A stretch of DNA of 64,000 nucleotides from Alnus glutinosa (taxonomy: Eukaryota > Streptophyta > Magnoliopsida > Fagales > Betulaceae), in contig NC_084887.1 in NCBI RefSeq assembly GCF_958979055.1, positions 25,541,044 through 25,605,043 of the forward strand, given 5' to 3'. The notes beneath the pieces were generated by a model that was given only the letters and a program-made list of their open reading frames with translations, made no database searches and was not told the origin of the DNA. The translations under genes and the position numbers were made by a program. Shown here one piece after another: positions 11,404 through 22,449 of this stretch (within the stretch, counting starts at the first letter, position 1; the number at the start of each line of letters is the position of its first letter).

Positions 11404-13381
11404 ATGATGGATGACGATTGGGAGCCTACTTCTCCGTCAAATGGGGTACCTCGAACGCTAGTTTTATTTGGACGTACTGGGAATGGAAAGAGTGCGACAG
11501 GGAACAGCATTCTTGGAGAAAAGGTGTTCAAGTCGAAGTCAAGTTCCTCTGGTGTTACGGACACTTGTGAACTGCAGAGTACTGTGCTCAGAGATGGACA
11601 TATTATCAATGTCATTGACACTCCTGGTATAGTTCTATTACTAATTAATATATTGCATGGTTTTGTTGTATTGAAGAAGTATTGTGATATATCCAAGCTT
11701 TCTTTTCCATGCATGCTTGTTGATATTTTTGCAGGGCTGTTTGATTTTGCTGTTGGGTCAGAATTTGTTGGCAAAGAAATTGTCAAATGTATTGGCTTGG
11801 CCAAGGATGGCATCCATGCAGTTCTTGTAGTTTTTTCAGTTAGGACCCGCTTTTCAGAAGAAGAGGAAGCTGCATTTCGTAGCTTGCAGACATTATTTGG
11901 AAGCAGAATTGTCGACTATATGATTGAAGTCTTTACCGAATTGAAGGGGATGAACTTGAAGATGATGACGAGGCATTGGAAGATTATTTGGGTTGTGAGT
12001 GCCCAGAGCCTTTAAAGGTTACTCGTAAAGCTTTTTGTTCACTGCCTATGATCTGATAACGTTGTCATTACTTCAGGCTTGCCTGCTTGTTTGTTGAGTT
12101 TTGATTCTTGAAATTGCAGACGTACTGTTGAGGGTTTCTTATCTTGAATGAGAAGGCTTGCATATATTGATATTCTAATCAATTATAATATCAACATTAC
12201 AGGATATCCTTGTCTTGTGTAAGAATCGCCTTGTGCTTTTTGATAACAAAACTAAGGATGAAGGCAAGAGGGTCGAACAAGTTCAGGAGCTTCTCTCCCT
12301 TGTAAGTTGTAAATAGGGTCATAGCAGAGAATGGTGGGCAGCCATATACGAATGAATTATTTGCTGAATTGAAGGTGATTCTTTTTTGTTATTTCTCAAA
12401 AATTCGTCAGTCTTCCATGAAAATATTGCGATATATAACAGCTTAAATCATTTGACAGAAGGGGAAATGAAACTCCGCAATGAACAAGAACATTTTGAAT
12501 CAAAGGAATGCCTTTCTGATCGACAAATAGCAGAGTTCAAGGATCAGATGGAGCGTTCATATGAGGCGCAGCTGAAACGAATGACGGAGATGGTATCTTT
12601 AATGCTTCTCCTTTTTACATCTATTTGCCACAAGCTGCTTCTGTGTTTTGCATATATGTCGTACGTAGTCGATATAATTGTGGATTCATTTTTATTCTTT
12701 TATCCGGATGTTATCTTGAGTATGAAGCCTTTCAAGTTAACATAGGTTATAAGGTAACATGTTTGTAACTTAGCAAACAAGTACGATTTGTAATGGAAAT
12801 CATGTTTGTACAGAACAAAGAATTTGTTTGCAGATTCAATGGGAGGTTTCCAAGAACTCGGGTTAATGAAATTTCGTGTAGAACTTGGGGTATGTATTTT
12901 AGATAAGGTGTCGTGTACGTCCTTGATTGATTGGTGATCAAAACCGTTTAGCAAATTGCTGTGCAAAACTTATTCGATGCCGCAGGTCCTTGAATTATAT
13001 ATATAGGTAGTAAATGGTTAGGTGTGGATCTTGCTTTGCAAAAAAAGTTTTGATTTTTCTTTAGTTAATCCTTGTTATTGATGATGTGTTGTTGTGTAGA
13101 TTGAGTCGAAGGCCAGGGAGGCAACTACAAGGCTCCAACAACAATTGGCAGAAGAGCAAGCTGCCAGAGTGAAGGCTGAAGAGCGAGCTGCCAGAGTACT
13201 GAAGGCTGAAGAGCTAGCACGTCTAAATAAAGCGACATCTAATGATGAAAAGCTGCTATCGAGAGCGCACGCGGGGCTTCACGAGCATGTTGCGAGAGCA
13301 CACGCGGGGCTTCACGGGCATGTTGCGAGAGCACACGCCGAGCTTCACGGGCATGTTGTAAATCTGTGTACCATTTCATGA
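11404..13381 (+). pseudogene. AIG1/IAN-like GTPase, copy 3 (frameshifted; expanded tail)
   Basis: Exons correspond to 11,404-11,626, 11,735-12,017, 12,203-12,374, 12,459-12,592 and 13,100-13,381. The start MMDDDWEPTSPSNG, the P-loop [21 protein letters not shown] and [15 protein letters not shown] are intact. Relative to copies 1 and 4 there are three indels: +5 near 11,940 inside the FTGGDELED box (now FTELKGMN), +7 near 12,305 (cttgtaagttgtaaa), and -1 near 12,463. Translation from the ATG leaves frame in exon 2 and stops near the exon's end. The last exon is open and contains a three-fold 11-residue repeat. It ends LCTIS, again CaaX-like. A shortened G-domain product from exons 1-2 is possible, but a full protein is not. 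Confidence 0.8.
13259..13357 (+). repeat. 33-bp coding minisatellite (3 units) in copy 3 last exon
   Basis: There are three tandem 33-bp units, gagagcgcacgcggggcttc followed by acgagcatgttgc and close variants. Each encodes RAHAGLHEHVA-like 11-mers. The repeat lies in frame between the coiled-coil segment and the CTIS tail, is more GC-rich than the rest of the exon, and is absent from copies 1, 2 and 4. Confidence 0.9.
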
Positions 13382-13404
13382 GGTAGAGTTATGAACACAA
13401 TGTG

Positions 13405-13464
<60 letters not shown>

Positions 13465-13556
13465 GCAGCACATTGGATCCCTCTCTTTTCTATATATATT
13501 AACCAGAGAAAAGTGCCAATTCAAGATGAAAGTCATGCTATTCTCTCGATCCATTT

Positions 13557-13592
<36 letters not shown>

Positions 13593-15070
13593 ATTTTTAT
13601 TTTTATTTTTAAATAATAATTTATACACGTTTATTTATTTTGGTAACTTACGTACGAATTTGTTTTGTTGCAGGATATGAGTTTCAGCCTCTTTGACTAA
13701 AAGATTTAGTCTGCTAGTTTGTATAGGGGCTCTTTTAATTATTTGATCATGAGCTAACTAGTGCTTTTAATTAGTAGATATTACGGGATTTTTTTGAGTC
13801 AGTAATTTTGTGATTTGTGGTGTATGGTTACAATATTTTCAACCCTGATTCTACTTTTCAGGGTTACATAATTGTGTAAAATTTTCCTCAAGAGCCATTT
13901 TAATTGTATGGCTGGTCTGATATGGTTATGAACTTATGGATGTATCAAAAGTTTTTGTATTAGATGACATTTTCTCCTATTTAATTAGCAGTTTTTATGC
14001 AGAAATCAGATATGTTACTATTTCAAAGAAAAAAATGATCGAAAAAATGAAAATAATAATAATAAAACATACAAAAAAAAAAAAAAATTGGTGCCTTTCC
14101 TAAATTACCATAGTCTCCAAATTTTGACATGTTTGCTAAATTCGAAAACCAGGCTGAAATGAGGGTTTGATAAAGAACATGAAATATATCTAAACAACTA
14201 TATATTAAACTATATATATTTATACACTTTTTCTAATTATATATTTATACACTTATTACTTGTATTGTAATTTTGTTTCTTAAATCCAAAGGAATAACCT
14301 TTTCCTTTTAGTTTAAAATTAAAGGTAAGTCATAAAAAAAAAAAAAAAATGGCCAACAAATGTTTGGGTATGGTAGATAATATATTCTCCATGTAATTGT
14401 GATCAGATATCGTCGGAAAATATATGAGATTATAAATCACGTAAAATTCCTTATAAACGTAGGTCATAGGCCAAAAAATCATGTAAAATTTCTTGTTCTC
14501 TTTTTTTTTTTTAATTATTATTTTTTTATTTCACCTTTTATTTTATATTTTTATAAAATTATCTTTTTCTTTCATATTGGAGGGACGGGGCATTTCATTT
14601 TATTATTTGGATAGGATAAGTTTCATGTAAGCATTTCTCATGCATGTTGATGCATATAACAGTTTAAAAAATCCTGTTATTTCTATTTTAAGGTAAGAAA
14701 GATCTGAAACTTGAAATATTCTCCAAGAAACATTCCAATATTCCATATTATCCTTGTATTTTATTTGTTCTGTTTTTAACAATTTCGCATTCCCTCTTTT
14801 GTGTCTTTTAAGCGCCGTTTCATCAACCTGATCAATATTTTTCCATAATTGCACATTACTTAACCAGTCCACACAAATATAATTAATAAAGAGTCTATCC
14901 AACTACTCCATTGCCGGAGACTCCAGAATCAGGATTCCCTATAATTTTTTTTAAATTGTAGATTCTCAAATAATGTGAATTTAAGTCGTTTCATGCATCG
15001 AACGGTATGAAAAATACTACATTTTAAAAGTGTGACATGTTAACAATGAGAATTGAGTATATTTTTATCC
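13382..15070. other. Non-genic 3' flank of copy 3 with microsatellites
   Basis: A (TA)n run covers about 13,408-13,456 and a (TC)n run about 13,559-13,587. Short words here (cattggatccctctcttttct, agagaaaagtgccaattca) recur in the STK 3' region at 22,283-22,310 and 22,492-22,512, so relics of STK 3' sequence also lie here. The rest is AT-rich with no recognisable gene. Confidence 0.6.
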
Positions 15071-17334
15071 GGTTCTGTAACGCCCCGTATTTTAAGATAT
15101 TAAATAAAATATCTTAAAATATGTTTTAAAACCTAATAATAAAGTAAAAGAATAAATATAAATATTTATAAGAATAAATATTCATTTAGAAGCCTTTATA
15201 GTTTTAATTTGATAAAAACTCAAACGGACCTTAAACTTTGGAATAACGAAAATAGGGTCAAATGAACTCTGTTTTGGTCGATTCAAAAGTCAAAACACTC
15301 ATCTTGAAATCCTCTAACTACCCTCCAAATTTCATAATTTTTGGACTTCATTAAAGATATGAAAACACCCGTGAACAATGTTATTCCTGTTTTGGACGAA
15401 AATTAGCATTATTAATTTGTGAGCCTATTTTGTCTTATAAAAAAAAACCCACCCCAGCCCTTGTGAACTCAGTCCGGTCCACATAACAGCCCAGACTTAC
15501 GTAACCAACCCAGCAGCACACACATGTGGAGCAAAAACTTAGAGCCCAAGTGAAGCTCTCCTTCACGCATGGCTTTCTTCCTTCTTCCCGTTCATTGACT
15601 TTTAACCAAAATATCTCATCTCTCAAACTTGTTCCCCACGTTTAACCTCCAGCCCTTGATTAGTTCTTGAACAATCTTAACCATCAATACCTAACTACAA
15701 GAGACCAAAGTCAAGTTTAGAAGTAATTAGTTAGAATCCAACCAAGTAGTTCCTTGGAGATAAAAGATATCAAGCCAAATCCTATCTTGTAATCATTTCT
15801 TGAAACACCTGCAAGATTTCTGTCCGTAGATCAAAATCGGTGCTGGAATAATCTACACCTTTCAAGTCTTCTATATAAAGAGAGCATGGGTGATGGGTCT
15901 TGCACACAAAGCCGAAGCTCTCTTCTTTTCGATCCTTCCCATTCTCTGTTTTTCTCTCTGCAGGAAGTCTTCTTCTCTCTTTCTCTTTGTTTTTCTTTTA
16001 GTTTCAGCAGCAGTTCTCCCTCTCTTGCTCACGGTTTGTAGCCCAGAAAAATAGAAAAGAAACAAAGTGGAAAACTAGAAAATTCTCTCCAAAGCTATCT
16101 CCTTCTTCCTTGATCATTTTTCTGCAACTCTTTTCTTTCTCTCCCTCTTTTTCAACTCTCTTGCTCTCTAACGGCTCAAACCAGAAAATAAGGAAAGGAA
16201 AAGCTCTCAAAGAACCCACTGTCCCTCTCTCTCTTGAAGAACAGAGCATGAACACCCTGTTTTTCCTCTCTTAGTCCCTCTCACACTCTCGGTCAGCATC
16301 CAACAAAGGAGAGGACAAAGCCAACTTATTTTAGAAAGACTCAGTAAGTTCCTTATCAAAGAAAATTGTGTGTATATGGTAATATATAAAGATGCGTGTG
16401 CTGAATGGGGAATGTGTGTGTGAGAGTAAAATGTCTGTGTGATGCAGATGTGAGCGTGTGTGAGTGAAGGCGCGTGGGTGAAATACATGTATTTGTGTGT
16501 TTGATAAAAAGGTTGGTGTGTGTGTTTGTTAAACATGTGTGAAACGTGTAGTGTGTGTATGTTTTTAATGATGGCTATATATATATATATATATATAAAG
16601 TATATTTTAAAAATGATATATTTTGTGATATACCATGGTTATTACGATTTTCAAGTTAAAATATTATAATATCATAAGTTCTATTTTGACAAGGTATTTC
16701 AAGTGGCATTTTTAAATAATAAATCACGTTGTGATACCCGAATAAAAAGCAATATTTTACAAAAACACTGTTATGCCGTCCAAAATTCTAAAAGTATTTT
16801 TAGGTATTAGCGTTATTCCCCCAAATTTATAAGATTAAAATAAGAATTATTTATATTGTACCGCTTGAGTACTTTTAAAATATAAAACCGATTAATTATA
16901 TTAATCGAGGCACTATGTTGAATTGGTGCAAAAATTGATAAGCTTTTATAATGCCGTTTTACTTAAAGGGTATTGTGGATATTAATTAATAAATGCCGTA
17001 ATAATGTCCGAACAAAATATGTAGTAATATAATTAACCTATTTTATGCCGTTATAATATCTAAGCGACATTAGAAATTGAGTTAAGTGATTTAAAAGTCG
17101 AAAATGATAAAAGCGTCAAAATAAGTTCTTAGTATTTTATACTAATTTATTATTGCATGTATATAATTGTGCAGTTATCATTCCTGTGAATACTTTCTAA
17201 AGCAGGAAAGAACTGTGAGTATTCTTACTCACTGAGGATCATACGTGGTTGTTTTCTATAATGTTGTGATTTCTGCTTTATTTAATTATATGCATAGGAA
17301 TAGTATACTGCATACTGTTAATAATTCTGATGCA

Positions 17335-17520
17335 GGGTTAATAACAAGTTGGTTGTTGGGATGACCAATGGACATGCATACCGCCTGTGCGAAAAACAAT
17401 AATAAGTACAAGTTGGCTGTTGGGATGGTCAATGTGCTAGGCAAGTTATGGCTACTTAATTGACTGTCGGGATGGTCAATGCACTTGGTTGTCGGGATGA
17501 CCAATGTACTAAGTATGCTA
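17335..17520 (+). repeat. Short tandem repeats in the solo LTR
   Basis: Four diverged units of the type gttgtcgggatggtcaatg or gttggttgttgggatgacca lie at about 17,350, 17,410, 17,462 and 17,489, with variable spacers. They sit in the 3' half of the LTR. Confidence 0.75.
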
Positions 17521-18098
17521 CTTTGACTATTAGTGCGGAAAAGCTAAGAAAACATGGTAAGGGAGTTTGTGCTCCAATAATTAGCCGCTTAAACGAACAG
17601 GGATTTAATGGCCCTGGTATGAGAGGAGTGCAAGAAGAAAATAAATAAGACTGTGCATATAAAACTGTCATTACATCATATCATTGCATCGTATATTGTT
17701 AATTAAATCAGTAATCATCATATTATTGAAAACAGTAGACTCACTAGGTATTTTTGTATTATTGTTTCTCTCTGTATTATATATTATTACAGGTTATGAA
17801 GAAGAGGAGTATCGGGATTGTCCAAACCTTTAAGTGATCTTGGTAGCAGTGTTTGAGGCTGGGATGCCTCCATTTTGTGGACTGCAGTGTTCTAGTCCTT
17901 TATTATATTATCTTGAGAACGATATTTATATTTCTGTTGGTGTGTATTAGCTATACTCTAGTTATTTTGGCTTGTAAATTATATGTGCCTTGTACGGCAC
18001 AAATACTATCTTATGTGTAATTATTCAGTTACACTTTACATATCTATTTTGAGGTATTTCAGTTAGAAGCTCTGATGCGTTATTTCTTTCCAAGTCTG

Positions 18099-18102
<4 letters not shown>

Positions 18103-18170
<68 letters not shown>
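18103..18170. repeat. (AT)n microsatellite
   Basis: This is a 68-bp uninterrupted AT dinucleotide run near the right end of the solo LTR. Confidence 0.95.
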
Positions 18171-18172
<2 letters not shown>

Positions 18173-18270
18173 CGCTGCCAATTTATAACTCTGATGATGT
18201 CGTAATGTCACGTGAAAATCAAAAAATTTTCACTTATGCCTTTTTGTAAAAGGCGGGGCGTTACAGGTTC

Positions 18271-18722
18271 TTACACTTTTGTCGTATAAAAGCTTTGAGG
18301 GAAAAACTATCTTTTTTGGTTTAGTAAATAAGTGTTTATTTAAAAGTGAAGAAAAAAACTTTTTGAAATATTTTTTTTACCTCGATAACATGTTACATTT
18401 TTAATATTTAGCATTTTTTACGTCGTTCGATGTAAAAATTTGTTTGAATTCACATAATTTAAAATTTAATTTTTTTTTTTTTTAAAAAATCGTAGAACAT
18501 CCTAATCCGAGATAGCTCGACGCCAACCATCCTTTAGATATGCAATCTGGGGTAGATTGATCAAAGCGATTACCGGCTCTTTAATTGGCCAATCAAACGC
18601 ATTTACATTTAAGTTTTACGCATTTAATTAGGGAAAGACGTCTAAGGCCGTTGATTAATCTTCTCAATTTATTTCGTCTCTTTCCCGAAAAGAACCCACT
18701 CGAGAATCTCAAGAGTCGACAC
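18271..18722 (+). other. Distal 5' flank of AIG1 copy 4
   Basis: AT-rich sequence follows the solo LTR. From about 18,540 there is duplicated-unit sequence: ggggtagattgatcaaagcg matches the copy 1 downstream region, and acgcatttaattagggaaagac is the block also present at 3815 and inside STK intron 4 at 23,214. From 18,691 the conserved promoter block (aacccactcgagaatctcaa) begins, and it is cut at 18,722 by a DNA element. Confidence 0.55.
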
Positions 18723-20150
18723 CTACAAAAAACTTTGTTATTAGCCACTTGGAATTAGCCACGTGTATGGGGTCATACACATGGCTAATTGCATTTAGCC
18801 ACTGCCAATTACACGTGGTAAATCCTGTTGTGTTTAAATGCACAATTAGCCGCGTGTCCCTTTATATATGTGGCTATTTAGCCATGTATCATTTAGCCAC
18901 TTGCAAGAAATACGTGGCTAACAGGAATTTATTTTTTTTGAAATTCTAGCCGCGTGTATTTCAATACATTCGGCTAAAATTTTTGTCATTTTTTTTTTAA
19001 AAAAAAAAAAAAAGAGAAAAGAAAAAAGAAAAAACAGAACAAAATTCTGTTCTGTTTTTTTTTTTTTCTTCTCCAATCTGGCATACATCCGGCCAGGCCA
19101 GGCCGATCTTTTTTTTTCTCCCATTAATCCATAACCAAAACAACAGCAAATTCATTACACCCAAACCCAGAAAACACAGCAAGAAGCCAGAAAAAATAGC
19201 AAGAACCCGGCCATTCAACCCAGTCGCCCGAAACCCAAAATCAATACAAGATGGGAAAAAAAACAATAGCATCACGCCGGGACCAAAACAACAACATCAC
19301 GCTGGAAATAAAACCCAAAATGGGAAAAAAAATCAATACAAGAGAAACCCTAAATCATCAAACCAATTCGCCGGAAATTATCAAACCAAAACGCCCGAAA
19401 CCCAAAATCAAATTCAATACACCCAAACAACAGCAAATCACCGGAAATAAAACCAGAAAAAAAATACCAATCCCTGAGAATCGGTCGCCGGAAATCAGTC
19501 TCCCTCTTCCATCTCCAGCTCTGATCGGTCTCCCTCTTCCATCTCCCTCTGTGTGAAGAAAAGAACAAAAAAAAGAAGAAGGAGATTTAGGAACGAAGAG
19601 CGTGGGAAAAAGGGAAAGAAGGAAAAGAAAAAATACACGCGGAAATCATACCACAGACCGGATCTTCAGCTCTCTCGGTCTCCGTCTTCCATTTCCCTCT
19701 CTGGCTCTCTGTGATTGTGTGAAGAAATAAGGCTGGGGAAGAAAAGAAATAAGGGGAAGAAAGAAGGAAGAAGGGAAAGAAGGAAGAAGGCAGAAAAAAG
19801 AAGAAAGAAAAAAGAAGAAGAAAGAACCACGGTCCATTAATATCCTCGAAGGAAGAAAAAAAAAAGAAAAAAGAAATGATAAAGAAAAGTCAAACAATGC
19901 GGGCGGTGCAGAAGAAAAAAAGAAAAGGAGGGAATTTTGAATCACTTGGCCACGTGTAAAAAATAAACGCGGCCAATTGACCGCGTGTGCAAAATACACG
20001 CGGCCAATTGGCCGCGTGTAAAAAATAAACGCGGCCAATTGGCCGCGTGTGCAAAATACACGCGGCCACTTGTTTTTCGCAAACAATCTGTCACGTAGTC
20101 ATTAAGACACGTGGCTAGCTGGCCGCGTGTCTACAGTAACATCATCATGG
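18723..20150. mobile_element. Non-autonomous DNA element with repeated G-box/GCGTG subterminal motifs
   Basis: About 1.43 kb interrupts the conserved AIG1 5' block between gtcgacacc and gcttttggctaa. The left end cctacaaaaaactttg resembles the CACTACAAAAAA start of CACTA elements, but a matching right terminus is not clear, so the superfamily is unsure. Both flanks carry inverted arrays of TAGCCACGTG, ACACGTGG, GGCCGCGTGT and ACACGCGGCC (18,740-18,970 and 19,945-20,130). The core at 19,000-19,930 is purine-rich on this strand with no coding family. Confidence 0.65.
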
Positions 20151-20250
20151 ATTCTGCTTTTGGCTAATTAATTTAGGCGCGCCGTTGATCTTCTTAATTA
20201 ATGTATTTCGTCTTAATTTATCCCACAAAGATCGCAGCCATTGATCTTTG

Positions 20251-20322
<72 letters not shown>

Positions 20323-20409
20323 CTGACATGCACATTTAGACGTAAGTCGAGGGATATATTGTCGATCATTTCTCCCGACCGATCGAGAAGATCGATCTTC
20401 TTATGATTC
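20150..20409 (+). promoter_or_regulatory. Proximal 5' flank of AIG1 copy 4 with (TA)n tract
   Basis: The second half of the conserved AIG1 5' block (gccgttgatcttcttaa, tttatcccacaaagatcgcagcc, attgatctttgtaaa) resumes here. It is immediately followed by a 66-bp (TA)n run at 20,254-20,319, replacing the aataggtgct link seen in copies 2 and 3. The ATG follows 90 bases later. The tract would be a variable-length spacer or TATA-like region in the promoter or leader. Confidence 0.55.
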
Positions 20410-21676
20410 ATGATGGATGATAATTGGAAGCTTAGACGTACTTCTCTCTCAAATGGGGTTCGAACGCTAGTTTTGTTTGGACGTACTGGGAATGGAAAAA
20501 GCGCAACAGGGAACAACATTCTTGGAAGAAAGGCCTTCAAGTCCAAGGCAAGTTCCTCTTCAGCTGGTGTTTTGGACACCTGTGAACTTCAGAGTACTGT
20601 GCTGAGAGATGGACAGATTATCAATGTCATTGACACTCCTGGTATTTTTGTATTACCAAATAATACATTGTATATATGGTTTAATTAATTAATAATTAGT
20701 TGCATGCATTTAACAAGTATATATTGTTATCGATCTAGCTTTTCCATGCTTGTTGATATATGTTTTGCAGGGCTGTTTGATTTTTCTGCTGGATCAGAAT
20801 TTGTTAAATGTATCGACTTGGCCAAGGATGGGATCCATGCCGTTCTTGTAGTTTTTTCAGTTAGGACCCGCTTTTCACAGGAAGAGGAAGCTGTAGTTCG
20901 TAGCTTGCAGAAAATATTTGGAAGCAAAATTGTCGACAACATGATTGTAGTCTTCACTGGAGGAGATGAACTTGAAGATGATGATGAGACATTGGAAGAT
21001 TATCTGGGTCGTTCGTGCCCTGAGCCTTTGAAGGTTACTCATCAAGCTTTTTGACTGACAAGGCTTCCATATATATATATATATTGATCTTCTAATAATC
21101 AATATTAATATTTTCGATATTAATTGTAGGAAATCCTTGTCTCGTGTAAAAATCGGATTGTGCTTTTTGATAACAAAACTAAGGATGAAGGCAAGAGGGT
21201 TGAACAAGTTGAGCAGCTTCTCTCCCTTGTAAATAGGGTCATAGCACAGAATGGTGGACAACCATATACGTACAATAATGAGTTATTTGCTGAATGGAAG
21301 GTGATTGTTTTTTGTTATTTCTCAAAATTTCGTTGGTTGATCAAATTGTATGAAAATAAATGATCATGATAACAGCTTCAATCATTTGACAAACGGTTTG
21401 GCAAAATGCAGTGCAAAACTTATTTGGTTAATCCTAGTTATATATTAATGATGATGCATTGTTGTGTAGGTTGAGTCGAAGCTGAGAGAGACAACTACCA
21501 GGCTGGAACAACAATTGGCGGAAGAGAAAGCTGAAGGAGTGAAGGCTGAAGAGCTTGCAGATCAGTTAAATAAAAAGATTTCTAATGATGAAATTCGCGA
21601 GCTCAGAAGGCATCTAACAAACAGAAAGGAGAAGCTTCTTCACAGGCGTGGTGGGTATCAGTGTCCCATTTTATGA
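20410..21676 (+). CDS. AIG1/IAN-like GTPase, copy 4 (open; one exon lost)
   Basis: Exons 20,410-20,641, 20,771-21,033, 21,130-21,300 and 21,470-21,676 join in frame to a 290-residue protein. Residues 24-31 are the P-loop GRTGNGKS, 75-78 are DTPG (G3), 103-117 are the family-specific [15 protein letters not shown] box, 139-147 are FTGGDELED (G4-like), and 178-182 are FDNKT. The last 68 residues are a charged coiled coil ending CPIL, a CaaX-like motif. The exon encoding the QIERSYEQQLKR coiled-coil segment in copies 1-3 is absent: 170 bp separates the flanking exons, and its two former introns are fused. The phase-0 boundaries keep the frame. Plant AIG1/IAN proteins are immunity- or stress-linked GTPases; membrane anchoring through the CaaX is inferred. 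Confidence 0.88.
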
Positions 21677-22449
21677 GCTAAATGTACGTTGTGATCGAAG
21701 ACAATGTGCTGTGCTAGCTATCTCCGTTTTTTCCTTTTGTTTTTCTGTTTCAGTGGAGTTTCCAGAGAAATCGCTTGCGACAATATTGTGTGACAAAAGA
21801 ATAATTATCCCCTATTTTCTATGTTTAAAATTTCTGCTTCCTTTTACTGTATTTTTATTTATTTATTTATTTTGAAATCAGCATTTTTAACAGGTTCTAT
21901 TGACTTTTCAACTATGCAAGTTAAACCTCTCCAAAATAAGCATTCACTCGGTAAATATTTATTTAAAGAACACATTTTTTTTTATTATTCATTTTTTTTA
22001 AAACACTTGCATTAGGCTCAACATTTTATTTCTTTATCTATTTTCACTCTTCTAAAAGAGGAGAGATAATCATATTATTTTTTTTTTTAAAAAAAAATAA
22101 TAATTTAACTTGTGCATTATTTAGCTACCGTGCACTATAGCAACCAGTCAAATTCTTAAGCAATTAAAGCACAATTCTCAAAAGTGAACACTCTTGGTGT
22201 TCTACCAATTGATATATATCACACTCCTGAACAAAAGCATATATGTATATATATATATATATATCTTAAATACTGCTAGCTAGAGAAAAGTGCCAATTCA
22301 GATGACCTTATATATAGCAAACTGATGTACGCTAACGTAAAGCAATACAAAATAACATTAATTAGTGACACAGATAGAGCAGACGACGGCATCTTTATTT
22401 AGGTACTATATCAAGACACCCAATGCAGATTTGCAGTCCAACAATTTAA
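21677..22449. other. Convergent spacer between AIG1 copy 4 and STK
   Basis: This holds the shared AIG1 3' flank (gtttcagtggagtttccag, gacaaaagaataatt), an AT-rich stretch, and then the STK 3'UTR on the - strand. The - strand has AATAAA near 22,394-22,399 as a possible poly(A) signal. No further gene is seen. Confidence 0.6.

Larger units (their letters stand above)
15076..18265 (+). mobile_element. Large solo LTR (3,190 bp) with 5-bp target duplication
   Basis: It starts TGTAACGCCCCG and ends CGGGGCGTTACA, a perfect 12-bp terminal inversion with TG...CA ends. It is flanked on both sides by GGTTC (15,071-15,075 and 18,266-18,270). No primer-binding site, gag or pol is present, so it is a recombined solo LTR, probably of a large Ty3/gypsy-type element. 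The sense-strand tctatataaagagagc near 15,871 is a good TATA box followed by a pyrimidine-rich leader. Open frames inside it are short and not recognisable. Confidence 0.9.

Noticed and set aside
13391-13680. Open frames encoding YIYIYI and SLSLSL
   Set aside because: These are translations of TA and TC microsatellites.
17335-17520. CRISPR-like array
   Set aside because: The repeats are few, diverged and irregularly spaced within an LTR of a plant genome.
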